Shown: positions 41,833-49,946 of the stretch, one piece after another | Numbering within the stretch: the stretch's first letter is position 1 | Layout: each line of letters begins with the position of its first letter | Assembly: GCA_026708005.1 (NCBI GenBank) | Contig: JAPOVR010000060.1 | Span: forward strand, 1 to 50,809 | Reading direction: 5' to 3' | DNA: 50,809 nucleotides | DNA from: Actinomycetes bacterium | GTDB taxonomy: Bacteria > Actinomycetota > Thermoleophilia > Gaiellales > Gaiellaceae | The notes under the pieces: generated by a model | The model's input: only the letters and a program-made list of their open reading frames with translations | The model's database searches: none | What the model was told of the DNA's origin: nothing | Position numbers and translations under genes: made by a program

Positions 41833-43125
41833 ATGTCGAAGTACGTCCTGACGAATGCGGTGCTGATCGACGGCACCGGCGGCGAGCCTCAGCCGGGCTC
41901 GGGCCTCGTCGTCGATGGCGAGAAGATCCACAGCGTGGGGCCCTCGGGCTCGCTGCCGGTTCCGGCCGATGCGATGGTCATCGACCTTGAGGGCAAGACG
42001 CTGATGCCCGGCATCATCGACGCGCACACGCACCTGACCTACCACCGCAGCGAGTACGCGCTGATCCTCCAGCAGATGAACGAGAGCCTCGAGCTCAACA
42101 CGATCAAGGCCGTGGAGAGCGCGGGGATGATTCTTGACATGGGCTGTACCGCGATCGGCGACGGTGCCTGCCGAGGCCACATCGCGCTCGGGATCCGCGA
42201 CGGTGTGAGGCAAGGCCTGATCCGCGGCCCGAAGGTTGTCGCGGCCGGCCCGATGATCTCGGGCTCGTCGGGCATCGCCGACCACACGGCAGCGTGGGGC
42301 TACGCCGACCACGACGCGTACCTCGGCATGTGCGTGAACGGCCGTGAGCAGGTGGTCGCAGCGGTTCGCAAGCAGATGCGAGAAGGAGTCGACTGGGTGA
42401 AGCTCACCGGCAGCGGAACGCCGGGCAACCCGTGGATCGGCGGCCGGATCCAAGACCTCGTCTACGACGAGCTGGCAGCGGCAGTCCAGGAGGCTGCCAA
42501 GTTCAACAAGCGGGTCCACGTGCACGCGCACGACCCGATCGGTCCCCAGGCGGCGGCCAAGGCCGGCGCAGTCTCGGTGCACTCGGGCGAGTTTCTCGAC
42601 GAGGAGGGCCTGCTCGTGCTCAAGGAGTACAGCTGCGTGTTCGTGCCGACGATCGCATGGCTCCACTACCGCACGAACGAGTCATACGCGCGCGAGTACC
42701 TGCGCTCGTTCAAGCCCACCGACGCCCAGATCCAGGTGTTCATCGACGAGTGCCAGGACGCCTACGACGCGTGCCGTGAAGCGATCCCGGCGGCCCACAG
42801 GCTCGGCACGCCGATGGGGCTCGGCTCGGACGCAGCGCACGTCTTCCCGCCGTTCGACATCGCCTTCGAGATGCAGTACTACCAGGATCTCGGGATCCCG
42901 CCGCTCGACATCATCACCTGTGCGACGCAGCAGTCGGCCGTCGCTGTCGGGCGCGGCGATGACTGGGGTACGCTCGAGCAGGGGAAGGCCGCCGACCTGC
43001 TCGTCGTCGACGGCGACCCCGCCCGCGACGTCACGGTCCTGCGTGACAAGGATCGTATCGAGGCGATCGTCGTGGACGGGACGTTCCAGAAGAACACGCT
43101 GCACGAAGCCGCTGCCGCAGCATGA
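41833..43125 (+). CDS. Metal-dependent amidohydrolase (imidazolonepropionase/Xaa-Pro-dipeptidase-like)
   Basis: This 430-residue TIM-barrel hydrolase has the two-metal layout of the aryl-dialkylphosphatase-like amidohydrolases. H-x-H is in D-A-H-T-H-L (residues about 62-67), and the bridging Lys, normally carbamylated, is in W-V-K-L-T-G near 195. Metal His residues are in H-V-H-A-H-D near 233 and V-H-S-G-E near 255, and the catalytic Asp is in G-L-G-S-D-A-A-H near 335. Members split prolyl dipeptides, imidazolones and other cyclic or secondary amides. GGGAGGGGC precedes ATG 41833. Its stop overlaps the D-hydantoinase start (ATGA), so the two are made together, possibly for consecutive ring openings. 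Confidence 0.87.
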   Translation: MSKYVLTNAVLIDGTGGEPQPGSGLVVDGEKIHSVGPSGSLPVPADAMVIDLEGKTLMPGIIDAHTHLTYHRSEYALILQQMNESLELNTIKAVESAGMILDMGCTAIGDGACRGHIALGIRDGVRQGLIRGPKVVAAGPMISGSSGIADHTAAWGYADHDAYLGMCVNGREQVVAAVRKQMREGVDWVKLTGSGTPGNPWIGGRIQDLVYDELAAAVQEAAKFNKRVHVHAHDPIGPQAAAKAGAVSVHSGEFLDEEGLLVLKEYSCVFVPTIAWLHYRTNESYAREYLRSFKPTDAQIQVFIDECQDAYDACREAIPAAHRLGTPMGLGSDAAHVFPPFDIAFEMQYYQDLGIPPLDIITCATQQSAVAVGRGDDWGTLEQGKAADLLVVDGDPARDVTVLRDKDRIEAIVVDGTFQKNTLHEAAAAA

Positions 43126-44513
43126 GCGCCTCGACTGGCTACGACGTCGTCATCGAGGGCGGGACGCTCGTCTCAGGCGACGGGCAGACCGCCGCGACGT
43201 TGGCCGTCGCCGGCGGGCGCATCGCGGCCGTTCTCGATCCCGAAACGCCGGTGGAGGCAAGCGCGAGAATCGATGCCAGCGGGAAGCACGTCCTCCCAGG
43301 CGCGATCGACACCCACATGCACTGGGGCTACAAGGGCGATTTCTCCGATCAGTGCCGGCTCGACAGCGGCTCGGCGGCGATCGGCGGGATCACGACCGCA
43401 CATGTGATGCACCGCTTCCAGCCGGGGCAGTTCCACGAGCTCAAAGCGCTGGCACTTGAGAACGCGATCATCGACTTCATGCTGACCCCAACCGTGTTCA
43501 ACGATGAGACGGCCGCCTTCATCGAGGAGGCAGTCGAGGAGTGGGGCTGCCCGAGCTGGAAGTTCTACCTCTCCTACCGCGACCGGCCCGACGCGCCCGA
43601 GGGCGATGACTGGAACGGGCTGACGGATGGGTTGCTGGTCGACTCGTTCGAGCGGCTCAGCGACTACGACGGGACGCTCGCGCTTGCCCATGCTGAGAAC
43701 GCCGAGATCTGCAACCGCGCGATCGCCAAGGTGCGGGCGACCGGGCGCGACGATCTTGTTGCGTGGGAAGACGGGCATCCGGGTGTCTCCGAGGCTGAGG
43801 CGGTGATGCGCGCCGGCCTCTTCGCCGAGTACGCGGGCGTGCCGCTTCTCGTTGTCCACATGTCGGGCCGCGACTCGCTGCTGGGGCTTGAGCGAGCCAA
43901 GAGCTTCTGGCCGAAGACGTACGGCGAGACCTGTCCGCACTACCTGTTCCACACCGCTTCGCACTCCGACCGTGCCGTGAAGTTCAGCCCGCCGGTTCGC
44001 AAGGCGGAGGATGTCGAGGCGATGTGGGAGGCGCTGGGGAGCGGCCTGCTCGATGTCGTGGGTGCCGACAACGCCTCGACGATGCTGGCGGCCAAGGAGG
44101 GCAGCATCTGGGAGATTCCCCGGGGCGGCCCGGGGAGCGGGCTGATTCTGCCGCTGATCCTCAGCGAGGGGGTCAACAGAGGCCGGCTGAGCCTGGAGCG
44201 GGCCGTCGAGGTGACGTCGAGCAATGCGGCGCGGATCTTCGGCCTGTACCCGAGGAAGGGCGCGCTCCAGGTGGGCTCAGACGCCGATCTCTCCGTAGTC
44301 GATCTCGGCTTGACGAAGACGGTCAGCCACGAGCTGCTGAAGACGTGGTCTGATCACAGCCTCTACGCCGGGGCCGAGCTGACCGGCTGGCCGCTGCTGA
44401 CGATGCTGCGGGGCCAGGTCGTCGCGCAGGACTTCGAGGTCCGGGTCGATCCGGGCTTTGGGAACTTCGTCCACCGGACGGGCGTGCGGCGGGCGGCAGC
44501 GTCGCCGTCCTAG
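43122..44513 (+). CDS. Dihydropyrimidinase/D-hydantoinase-type cyclic amidohydrolase
   Basis: This 463-residue cytoplasmic enzyme opens cyclic ureides such as hydantoins or dihydropyrimidines by metal-dependent hydrolysis without ATP. H-M-H in D-T-H-M-H-W (residues about 63-68) and the carbamylated Lys in S-W-K-F-Y-L-S-Y near 147 bind the two metals. They are helped by His in A-H-A-E-N near 189 and V-V-H-M-S-G near 246, and the catalytic Asp is in G-A-D-N-A-S near 316. The family ending V-G-S-D-A-D-L-S-V-V-D is present. It overlaps the preceding gene by four bases. It adds a second chemical route to hydantoin opening beside the ATP-dependent HyuAB pairs in the same window. Allantoinase is an alternative identity. 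Confidence 0.87.
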   Translation: MSASTGYDVVIEGGTLVSGDGQTAATLAVAGGRIAAVLDPETPVEASARIDASGKHVLPGAIDTHMHWGYKGDFSDQCRLDSGSAAIGGITTAHVMHRFQPGQFHELKALALENAIIDFMLTPTVFNDETAAFIEEAVEEWGCPSWKFYLSYRDRPDAPEGDDWNGLTDGLLVDSFERLSDYDGTLALAHAENAEICNRAIAKVRATGRDDLVAWEDGHPGVSEAEAVMRAGLFAEYAGVPLLVVHMSGRDSLLGLERAKSFWPKTYGETCPHYLFHTASHSDRAVKFSPPVRKAEDVEAMWEALGSGLLDVVGADNASTMLAAKEGSIWEIPRGGPGSGLILPLILSEGVNRGRLSLERAVEVTSSNAARIFGLYPRKGALQVGSDADLSVVDLGLTKTVSHELLKTWSDHSLYAGAELTGWPLLTMLRGQVVAQDFEVRVDPGFGNFVHRTGVRRAAASPS

Positions 44514-44532
44514 AGCCAAGCATTGCGTGCAG

Positions 44533-44549
44533 CGGGCGGCGTGCGCCCG
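44533..44549. terminator. Hairpin between convergent genes
   Basis: CGGGCG (44533-44538), loop GCGTG, CGCCCG (44544-44549) form a perfect six-base stem. It sits between the end of the hydantoinase gene (44513, plus strand) and the end of the Liv-type transporter gene (44550, minus strand), so it could serve both directions. There is no U run, as is common in high-GC genomes. Confidence 0.5.
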
Positions 44550-47411
44550 TCAGTTAGCTTCCTCGCCCAGGTAGGCGCGCTTAACGTCCTCGTTTTGGCG
44601 AATCTCCTCGGGAGTGCCGTCGGCGAGGACCGCGCCCCGGTTAAGGACTGTGACTCGGTCGGCGACGCTGAAGACGACCTCCATGTCGTGCTCCACGAAG
44701 AGCACGGTCAACTGCTGCTCTTGTGCGACCTTCTGGATCAGCGCCACCGCCTCGCCTGTCTCCTTGGGTGAAAGGCCCGCCGTCGGCTCGTCGAGCATGA
44801 GGAACCGGGATTCGACCGCGAGCGCAGCGGCAAGCTCGAGCGAGCGCTGGTCGCCGTGCGAGAGCTCACCGGCGCTGACATCCGCAAGCTCCTCAAGGCC
44901 AACCGTCGCCAGGCGAGCGTTCGCTTTTGCCTGGAGGTCACGGGAATGTTTGCCATACAGGCGCTGCGTGGCATCGTTGGCCGCGGCTTCCCCGAGCAGC
45001 ACGTTGTCGAAGGCGGACAGCGCCCAGAACAGGCTGGTCTGCTGGAAGGATCGCCCGATGCCCTTCTTGACGAGGCGCCACGACGCGACGTCGGTGATCT
45101 CCTCGTCCCTGAAGATGACGCGGCCCGCGTCCTGGTCGAGAAGGCCCGTGATCAGGTTGAACACCGTCGTCTTGCCGGCGCCGTTTGGCCCAATAATCGC
45201 GTGGATCGTCCCTTCCCTGACGTCAAGGTCAACGTCATCGACCGCAACGAGCCCGCCGAAGCTCTTCCGTAGCCCTTCAACGACGAGCAGCGGCTCTCCG
45301 CCGCCGTTGGTTGCCTGCACGCCGGCCGGCTGCGGAGCGAGGTCCGGTTGGAGCCCAGGTCTCGCAGGGCTCGTGTCGATGGGCGCACCAGCACCTGCGA
45401 TGCCTGGCGCCGGGACCAGTACGGGCACGCGACCGAGGGCACGGTCGCTGAGAGCGAGGAGCGATGCGATCACCCAGCGGATTCCGCCGGCGAGTCCCCT
45501 TGGCGCGAGCAGGATGACCCCGAGCACGACGAGTCCGATTGCGAGGTCCCAGAGGATGGTTCGCGACACGAGCTCTTCCTGAACGAACGTGTAGAACAGG
45601 GCTCCGGCCGCCGGCCCAAGGAACGCGCCGATGCCGCCGATCAGACCGACGATCAGCGGCAGCGCCGAGCTTCGCCAGTCCATAATCGTGCTGCTGACGA
45701 GACCCGCGTGCATGGCGAACAGGCCGCCCGCGATGCCACCGAACGTGCCGGCGATGACGAACGCGCTGAGCTCATAGCGCTTCACCCAGACGCCCATGAA
45801 GGTCGCGCGGCGCCGGTTCTCGCGAATGCCCCGCAGCGTGTCGCCGAACGGCGAGCGCGTGATCACGTAGAGGATGGCGATGCAGAAGACAACGGAGCCG
45901 TAGATGAACCAGTACTGGTCATCGAAGGACTGAAGCCAGCCGGGTGCGTAGTTGCCGGGCACGCCGTTCTCGCCCCCGGTGAGGTGGCGCCAACCGTTTG
46001 CGGTCGCCCAGAAGAGCTGGGCGACGCCGAGCGTGAGCAGCCCGAAGTACAGGGCGGTCCCGCGTAGCACGATCAGGCCTGTGACGACGGCGGTGACGGC
46101 GCCGATGGCAGGAGCGATCACGAGTCCGGCGAGCGGCGGCCAGTCAAGCCTTGCGACCGACAGCGCCACGGCAAAGCCACCGAGCCCGTAGAACATCGCG
46201 TGTCCGAAGCTCATCAACCCTGTGGTGCCGACCAAGAGGTTCAGGCTCATGGCAAAGAGCGCGAGGATCAGTGCCTCGCGCATGAGCAACGTGTCTGCGA
46301 CTCCCGCCCAGAACGGCAGTGCAGCGAATGCGGCGACGGCGCCAATAGTGAGGATCCAGAGAGCGCGATTGACGCGTGCGTCCTCGACGGGTGGGAGCTC
46401 GGCACGAGCGAGACTCGGTCGCGGAAGCGACACGCTCGGGCGCGGCATCTTCTCGACCAGCGGGCGTAGCGCCCTGAACGGTGACCAGCCAGTGGTAAGC
46501 CCTTCGGGCTGTGCCGACCCGGCGAGCTCGAACGGGACGCCGCTCCCGAAGATGCCCTGCGGCCGCAGGACAAGAGCGATCACGAGCACGGCGAAGACGA
46601 TCGCGAGAGATGCCTGCGGAACCCACAGAATCCCGAACGCCTCCGCCACGCCGACCAGGATCGAGCCAACGAGCGCGCCGCGGATACTCCCCAGGCCGCC
46701 GACCACGACGATGATGAAGGCCTTGAGGATCACGGCGATGTCGATGCCCAGCGACGCGCCCGCGATGGGCGTGACGGCGGCGCCGGCAACACCGGCAAGG
46801 AACGATCCGAGCGCGAACACGCCGGTGAAAAGCACCGCGACGTTGCCCCCGGAAAGGGCGAGGAGCTCCGAGTCGCTCACTGCGGCACGGATCATCCGTC
46901 CCAGGTTCGTCCCGTACAGCACCCACCACAGGAGCGCCGCAACCAGCAGCGCCAGCCCCATCAGGAAGATCAGGTAGACGGGGAAGCGCCGATCGAGCAC
47001 GGCGATCGAGCCGTCGGCGAACGACGGGGTCTTGACGATCCTCGGCGTCGTACCGTACGTCGCCCGTATCGCGCCGCCGATGATGAGGACGAACGCGAAG
47101 GTGACGAGGAACTGGGTCAGGAACGGCTGCGAGTAGATCCTTCGAAAGATCGTGACCTCGGTCGCCGCTCCAAGGGCAGCGACGAACAGACCCGCGACGA
47201 GCAACGTTAGCCAGAACCCGCCGCTGTGCGAGCCGCCGCCGAACTGGAATGCGAGCGTCGTCGTCAGGAACGCGCCGATCATGTAGACGGAACCGTGCGC
47301 AAACTGCACGATGCGCAGAGCTCCGAAGATCAGCGTCAGACCAGAGGCGACGAGGAAGAGGATCGCGGCCGAGCCAAGGCCCGATAGGAGCGCGATTAGG
47401 TACGTCGCCAC
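44550..47411 (-). CDS. Fused branched-chain-amino-acid-type ABC importer: LivH + LivM + LivG in one polypeptide
   Basis: This 953-residue protein joins three subunits that are normally separate. Residues 1-300 are a LivH-type permease (G-L-T-L-I-F-G-A-L-R-I-V, F-A-H-G-S-V-Y-M). Residues about 345-640 are a LivM-type permease (M-S-L-N-L-L-V-G-T-T-G-L, S-F-G-H-A-M-F-Y, G-D-T-L-R-G-I-R-E-N). After a Pro/Gly-rich linker, residues about 700-953 are a LivG-type ATPase: Walker A G-P-N-G-A-G-K-T-T, R-S-F-Q-Q-T, signature L-S-H-G-D-Q-R-S, Walker B L-M-L-D-E-P-T-A-G-L-S, and H in V-E-H-D-M. The frame is unbroken. A separate LivF ATPase is not seen in the window, so either two copies of the fusion pair up or LivF is encoded elsewhere. 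The binding lipoprotein gene lies upstream on the same strand. Confidence 0.92.
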   Translation of the reverse strand: MATYLIALLSGLGSAAILFLVASGLTLIFGALRIVQFAHGSVYMIGAFLTTTLAFQFGGGSHSGGFWLTLLVAGLFVAALGAATEVTIFRRIYSQPFLTQFLVTFAFVLIIGGAIRATYGTTPRIVKTPSFADGSIAVLDRRFPVYLIFLMGLALLVAALLWWVLYGTNLGRMIRAAVSDSELLALSGGNVAVLFTGVFALGSFLAGVAGAAVTPIAGASLGIDIAVILKAFIIVVVGGLGSIRGALVGSILVGVAEAFGILWVPQASLAIVFAVLVIALVLRPQGIFGSGVPFELAGSAQPEGLTTGWSPFRALRPLVEKMPRPSVSLPRPSLARAELPPVEDARVNRALWILTIGAVAAFAALPFWAGVADTLLMREALILALFAMSLNLLVGTTGLMSFGHAMFYGLGGFAVALSVARLDWPPLAGLVIAPAIGAVTAVVTGLIVLRGTALYFGLLTLGVAQLFWATANGWRHLTGGENGVPGNYAPGWLQSFDDQYWFIYGSVVFCIAILYVITRSPFGDTLRGIRENRRRATFMGVWVKRYELSAFVIAGTFGGIAGGLFAMHAGLVSSTIMDWRSSALPLIVGLIGGIGAFLGPAAGALFYTFVQEELVSRTILWDLAIGLVVLGVILLAPRGLAGGIRWVIASLLALSDRALGRVPVLVPAPGIAGAGAPIDTSPARPGLQPDLAPQPAGVQATNGGGEPLLVVEGLRKSFGGLVAVDDVDLDVREGTIHAIIGPNGAGKTTVFNLITGLLDQDAGRVIFRDEEITDVASWRLVKKGIGRSFQQTSLFWALSAFDNVLLGEAAANDATQRLYGKHSRDLQAKANARLATVGLEELADVSAGELSHGDQRSLELAAALAVESRFLMLDEPTAGLSPKETGEAVALIQKVAQEQQLTVLFVEHDMEVVFSVADRVTVLNRGAVLADGTPEEIRQNEDVKRAYLGEEAN

Positions 47412-47471
47412 GGATCAGCCAGCGTTACGCGCTTGGCGACGTGGGGAGACGACGGGGGAACTTGGGGCGCT

Positions 47472-47544
47472 GAGGACCGCGGCGGACCCTAGCCCAGTCT
47501 GGTGCCCCTGACACCAGTCGCTGGTCGTCTCCACCGCGGTCCTC
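47472..47544 (-). promoter_or_regulatory. Intercistronic stem-loop between binding-protein and permease genes
   Basis: GAGGACCGCGG (47472-47482) and CCGCGGTCCTC (47534-47544) are a perfect 11-base inverted pair. The 51-base interval holds a second perfect stem, CTGGTG (47499-47504) with CACCAG (47512-47517). It lies in the 148-base gap after the lipoprotein stop. Such structures often protect the upstream message or partly terminate transcription, so that more binding protein than permease is made (inference). Confidence 0.6.
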
Positions 47545-47559
47545 TCGGTCAGCGGACTC

Positions 47560-48945
47560 CTATGAGCCCCCTGCGATTCGCTCTGCGGCTTCCTCTGCCG
47601 ACAGGACGTCCGGCAGGCAGTAGTGGCCTGAGTCGTTCGGATCGTAGTTGCCCTGTCCGATCTCCGGATCGAAGATGGCCAGCCCGACGTCCGCACACAG
47701 GGCGGACATGTTGTTGAGCGGGTCGACGGCCGTGAGCCCCACGTTATAGGCGGTGACGTAGCCGAAGTCGCCCTCGTCGATCCGTGCCTCCCAGACATCC
47801 GGGTCGACCGAGCGGGTCTCCTCGACGAGCGCCACGAGCATCTGCAGGCCGTTGTCGACCTCGTAGACCCACTCGGACGGCAGCGGGTGGTCGCTGTCGC
47901 CGAAGGCCTCTTGGTAGAGCCTGAGGACCTCCTGGCCGCGAGACGTCTCGAGCAGCAGCGGTAGCGCGCCCCGCGTGTAGCCGTACGAGTTCGGCGGAGG
48001 CGCCTGATTCTCGGACGTTATCGACTCCAGGATCGTCCGCTCGACCAGGTACATCGTCGGGATCTCGAGGCCCTGCTCCTCGAAGAGCTGCCAGAGCGCG
48101 AGGATCGAGCCACCGAACTGGCCTCCGAAGATCACATCCGGCTCGGCGGACACGACCGCGTTGACGTACGACTGGAAGTTCGTCTCGAGAGCGTCTGGGA
48201 ACTGCTCCTCGACGATCGTGCCGCCCAGCCGCTCGAAGTACTCGACGAACGCGCTCGCCACATCCTGGCCGTAGGCGTAGTTGGGCGTGATGATCGCCGC
48301 CGTCCTCCAGCCCTTGTCGATCGCGAACTGGGCTGAGGCCCGTGCCTCGTGCAGCGTCGTGATGCCCGCCTGGAACAGGTAGGGCGAGAACTCCTCGTAG
48401 AAGGGCTGGTGGTCGCCGGGGCCGGCGACAATCACGGGGACCTTCGCGGGGGAGGTGAACTCGGGAAGAGCGAGCATGAGTGCCGAGTCGAAGAGCACGA
48501 TCATGGCGTCGTACTCACCCGAGTCGATCGCGGCCCGGTACTTTCGGATGCCGGACTCGAACTCGGGGAAGGGCTCGTCCTCGATGTCGACGACGAGCGT
48601 GCAACCGAGGATGCCGCCCTCGGCGTTGATCTTCTCGACGTACAGCTCGGCCCAGCGGACACCGCTCGGGCCGATGTCTCCGGCGGCGCCGGCCGCGTCG
48701 GTCGTTCCGAACAGGTTGATCTCGCCATCGTCGACACCCTTGACCTGACAACCCTCTGGTTCGGCCGGTGGCGCGGGTGCGGGCGGCGCGGGGGCTGGCT
48801 GCTCGGCCGGTGGCGCGGGTGCGGGCGGCGCGGGCGCCGTCGTCTCGTCGTCGCCACCGCACGCGGCGAGGGCGATCGCGAGCGCTGAGACCAAGGCGAG
48901 CAGCACCGCCGTTCGGCTGCGGAAGCGCGGACGGAATTGTCTCAT
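47560..48945 (-). CDS. Branched-chain-amino-acid-type ABC substrate-binding lipoprotein
   Basis: This 461-residue protein delivers substrate to the fused Liv-type importer. The signal sequence (M-R-Q-F-R-P-R-F-R-S-R-T, then a hydrophobic helix) ends in a good lipobox, L-A-A-C at about residue 29. Acidic residues and a Pro/Ala tether of about 35 residues follow. The rest is a Peripla_BP_6 (LivJ/LivK) fold, with I-N-L-F-G-T-T, N-A-E-G-G-I-L-G and Y-A-Y-G-Q-D-V-A among its landmarks. Such proteins bind amino acids, amides, urea or aromatic acids, so the ligand is open. AGGAGAAGG lies six bases before ATG 48945. An FCD/GntR-type half-palindromic box lies about 100 bases upstream (49042-49052). 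Confidence 0.9.
   Translation of the reverse strand: MRQFRPRFRSRTAVLLALVSALAIALAACGGDDETTAPAPPAPAPPAEQPAPAPPAPAPPAEPEGCQVKGVDDGEINLFGTTDAAGAAGDIGPSGVRWAELYVEKINAEGGILGCTLVVDIEDEPFPEFESGIRKYRAAIDSGEYDAMIVLFDSALMLALPEFTSPAKVPVIVAGPGDHQPFYEEFSPYLFQAGITTLHEARASAQFAIDKGWRTAAIITPNYAYGQDVASAFVEYFERLGGTIVEEQFPDALETNFQSYVNAVVSAEPDVIFGGQFGGSILALWQLFEEQGLEIPTMYLVERTILESITSENQAPPPNSYGYTRGALPLLLETSRGQEVLRLYQEAFGDSDHPLPSEWVYEVDNGLQMLVALVEETRSVDPDVWEARIDEGDFGYVTAYNVGLTAVDPLNNMSALCADVGLAIFDPEIGQGNYDPNDSGHYCLPDVLSAEEAAERIAGGS
48761..48834 (-). repeat. 42-bp tandem repeat coding for the second lipoprotein's tether
   Basis: A block of about 32 bases starting TCGGCCGGTGGCGCGGGTGC occurs at 48761 and again at 48803, a period of 42 bases (14 codons). 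It encodes the Ala/Pro tether on the minus strand. The unit differs from the 48-base unit in the lipoprotein at 7520, although the encoded amino-acid style is the same. Confidence 0.8.
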
Positions 48946-49025
48946 AGTTGACCTTCTCCTTTCGCGCCGGCCACACGGTGAACGAGATGCGGGCCGGGAG
49001 TCTGTGGACGCTGTAACGAGTAAGA

Positions 49026-49052
49026 AGTCAATCGCATTGGTTTGTCAGACCA
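49026..49052 (-). promoter_or_regulatory. FadR/GntR-type site and -35-like hexamer upstream of the Liv-type lipoprotein gene
   Basis: TTGTCAGACCA (49042-49052) has the same GTC-N-GAC core as the palindrome before hyuA1. Extended to TGGTTTGTCAGACCA (49038-49052) it is a dyad with one mismatched pair. On the minus strand a TTGACT hexamer (49031-49026) lies just downstream. The -10 is not clear. Placement about 95 bases before ATG 48945 fits control of the importer. Confidence 0.5.
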
Positions 49053-49121
49053 CGCGACGGTTCCTGGAGGTCAAGGGACGCCAGTATCCCGCCTCGTATC
49101 CTGCGAGTCAAGCTCGCTGGG

Positions 49122-49781
49122 TCAACCCGGCAGGGGAATGCGCACGTGAGGGGCCGGATAGGGGCTCGGCCCGCCGCTTCCCCGCTGGCGCACTGCGTCC
49201 CAGTAGCGTCGAGAGGCCGCGATCGCCTCACTGAGCTCCACCGGCTGCTCCAGTCGGTCTCGGATCGACACGCGCTCGAACCACGCCCACAGGTCGAAGA
49301 AGAGCCGCTGCTCGCGATCGCGGCCGAGCTCGAGCTCGTCGCTCCAGACCGTCAGGGTATGCAGCCCAGCCTCCTCGGTCTCGTCGTAATCCTGCGCCGT
49401 GAACTCCACGCTGACGAGATCACGCCACGGTGTGAATTCACGGGCGCCCGGCACGTCGAAGAAGCGTCGCCCGTAGATCGCATCGGGGTAGTGAATCCGA
49501 CCGAGCGCAGCTCCGAGCTCGTCGAGCTCGAGCTGCTCCAGGCGCGCGCTCCGGTCGAGCCAGCTGGCTCCCTGCCGAAACGAGACGGCAAGCCGCCCGA
49601 TCCCGTGCAGGAGCAGCTGGAGATAGAGATCCTCGGTCGCGCGCTCTCCCCGCTCGGGAATCATCTCGACGTAGAAGGTGAGCCCGAGCAGGCACCGGCC
49701 CGGATCCAGCTCCGCGTCGAGCAGAACCGACTCGTTGAGCAAGAGATCGAGCCCGTCGCGCTCCTCGGCGGTCAGCGGCAC
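49122..49781 (-). CDS. Protein of unknown function, 219 residues
   Basis: I do not recognise this protein. It is acidic and rich in Leu and Glu, without signal peptide or membrane helix, so it should be cytoplasmic. Features seen are a first segment with L-L-N-E-S-V-L-L-D-A-E-L-D and C-L-L-G-L-T-F-Y-V-E-M, a middle block I-H-Y-P-D-A-I-Y-G-R-R-F-F-D, and a final helix rich in Trp, Phe and Arg (F-F-D-L-W-A-W-F-E-R-V). Codon use matches the neighbours, which supports a real gene. GTG 49781 is the apparent start. It faces away from the SDR gene at 49947 and lies upstream of the transporter operon, with no evident functional link. Confidence 0.6.
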   Translation of the reverse strand: MPLTAEERDGLDLLLNESVLLDAELDPGRCLLGLTFYVEMIPERGERATEDLYLQLLLHGIGRLAVSFRQGASWLDRSARLEQLELDELGAALGRIHYPDAIYGRRFFDVPGAREFTPWRDLVSVEFTAQDYDETEEAGLHTLTVWSDELELGRDREQRLFFDLWAWFERVSIRDRLEQPVELSEAIAASRRYWDAVRQRGSGGPSPYPAPHVRIPLPG

Positions 49782-49946
49782 CGGCGCAGCGTAACGATTC
49801 GTAGCGCACGATTCGTTGCGGTCGGCCTTTCGCGTGTACTACTCTCGGTCGGGTGGTCGGCGCGAGCACGCGCTGTCAGCGACGACCCGCTCATCGGACG
49901 CCAGCTTTCGGCAGTGGCGTCGAGCCTGCAAACGCCACGCCCCCGC

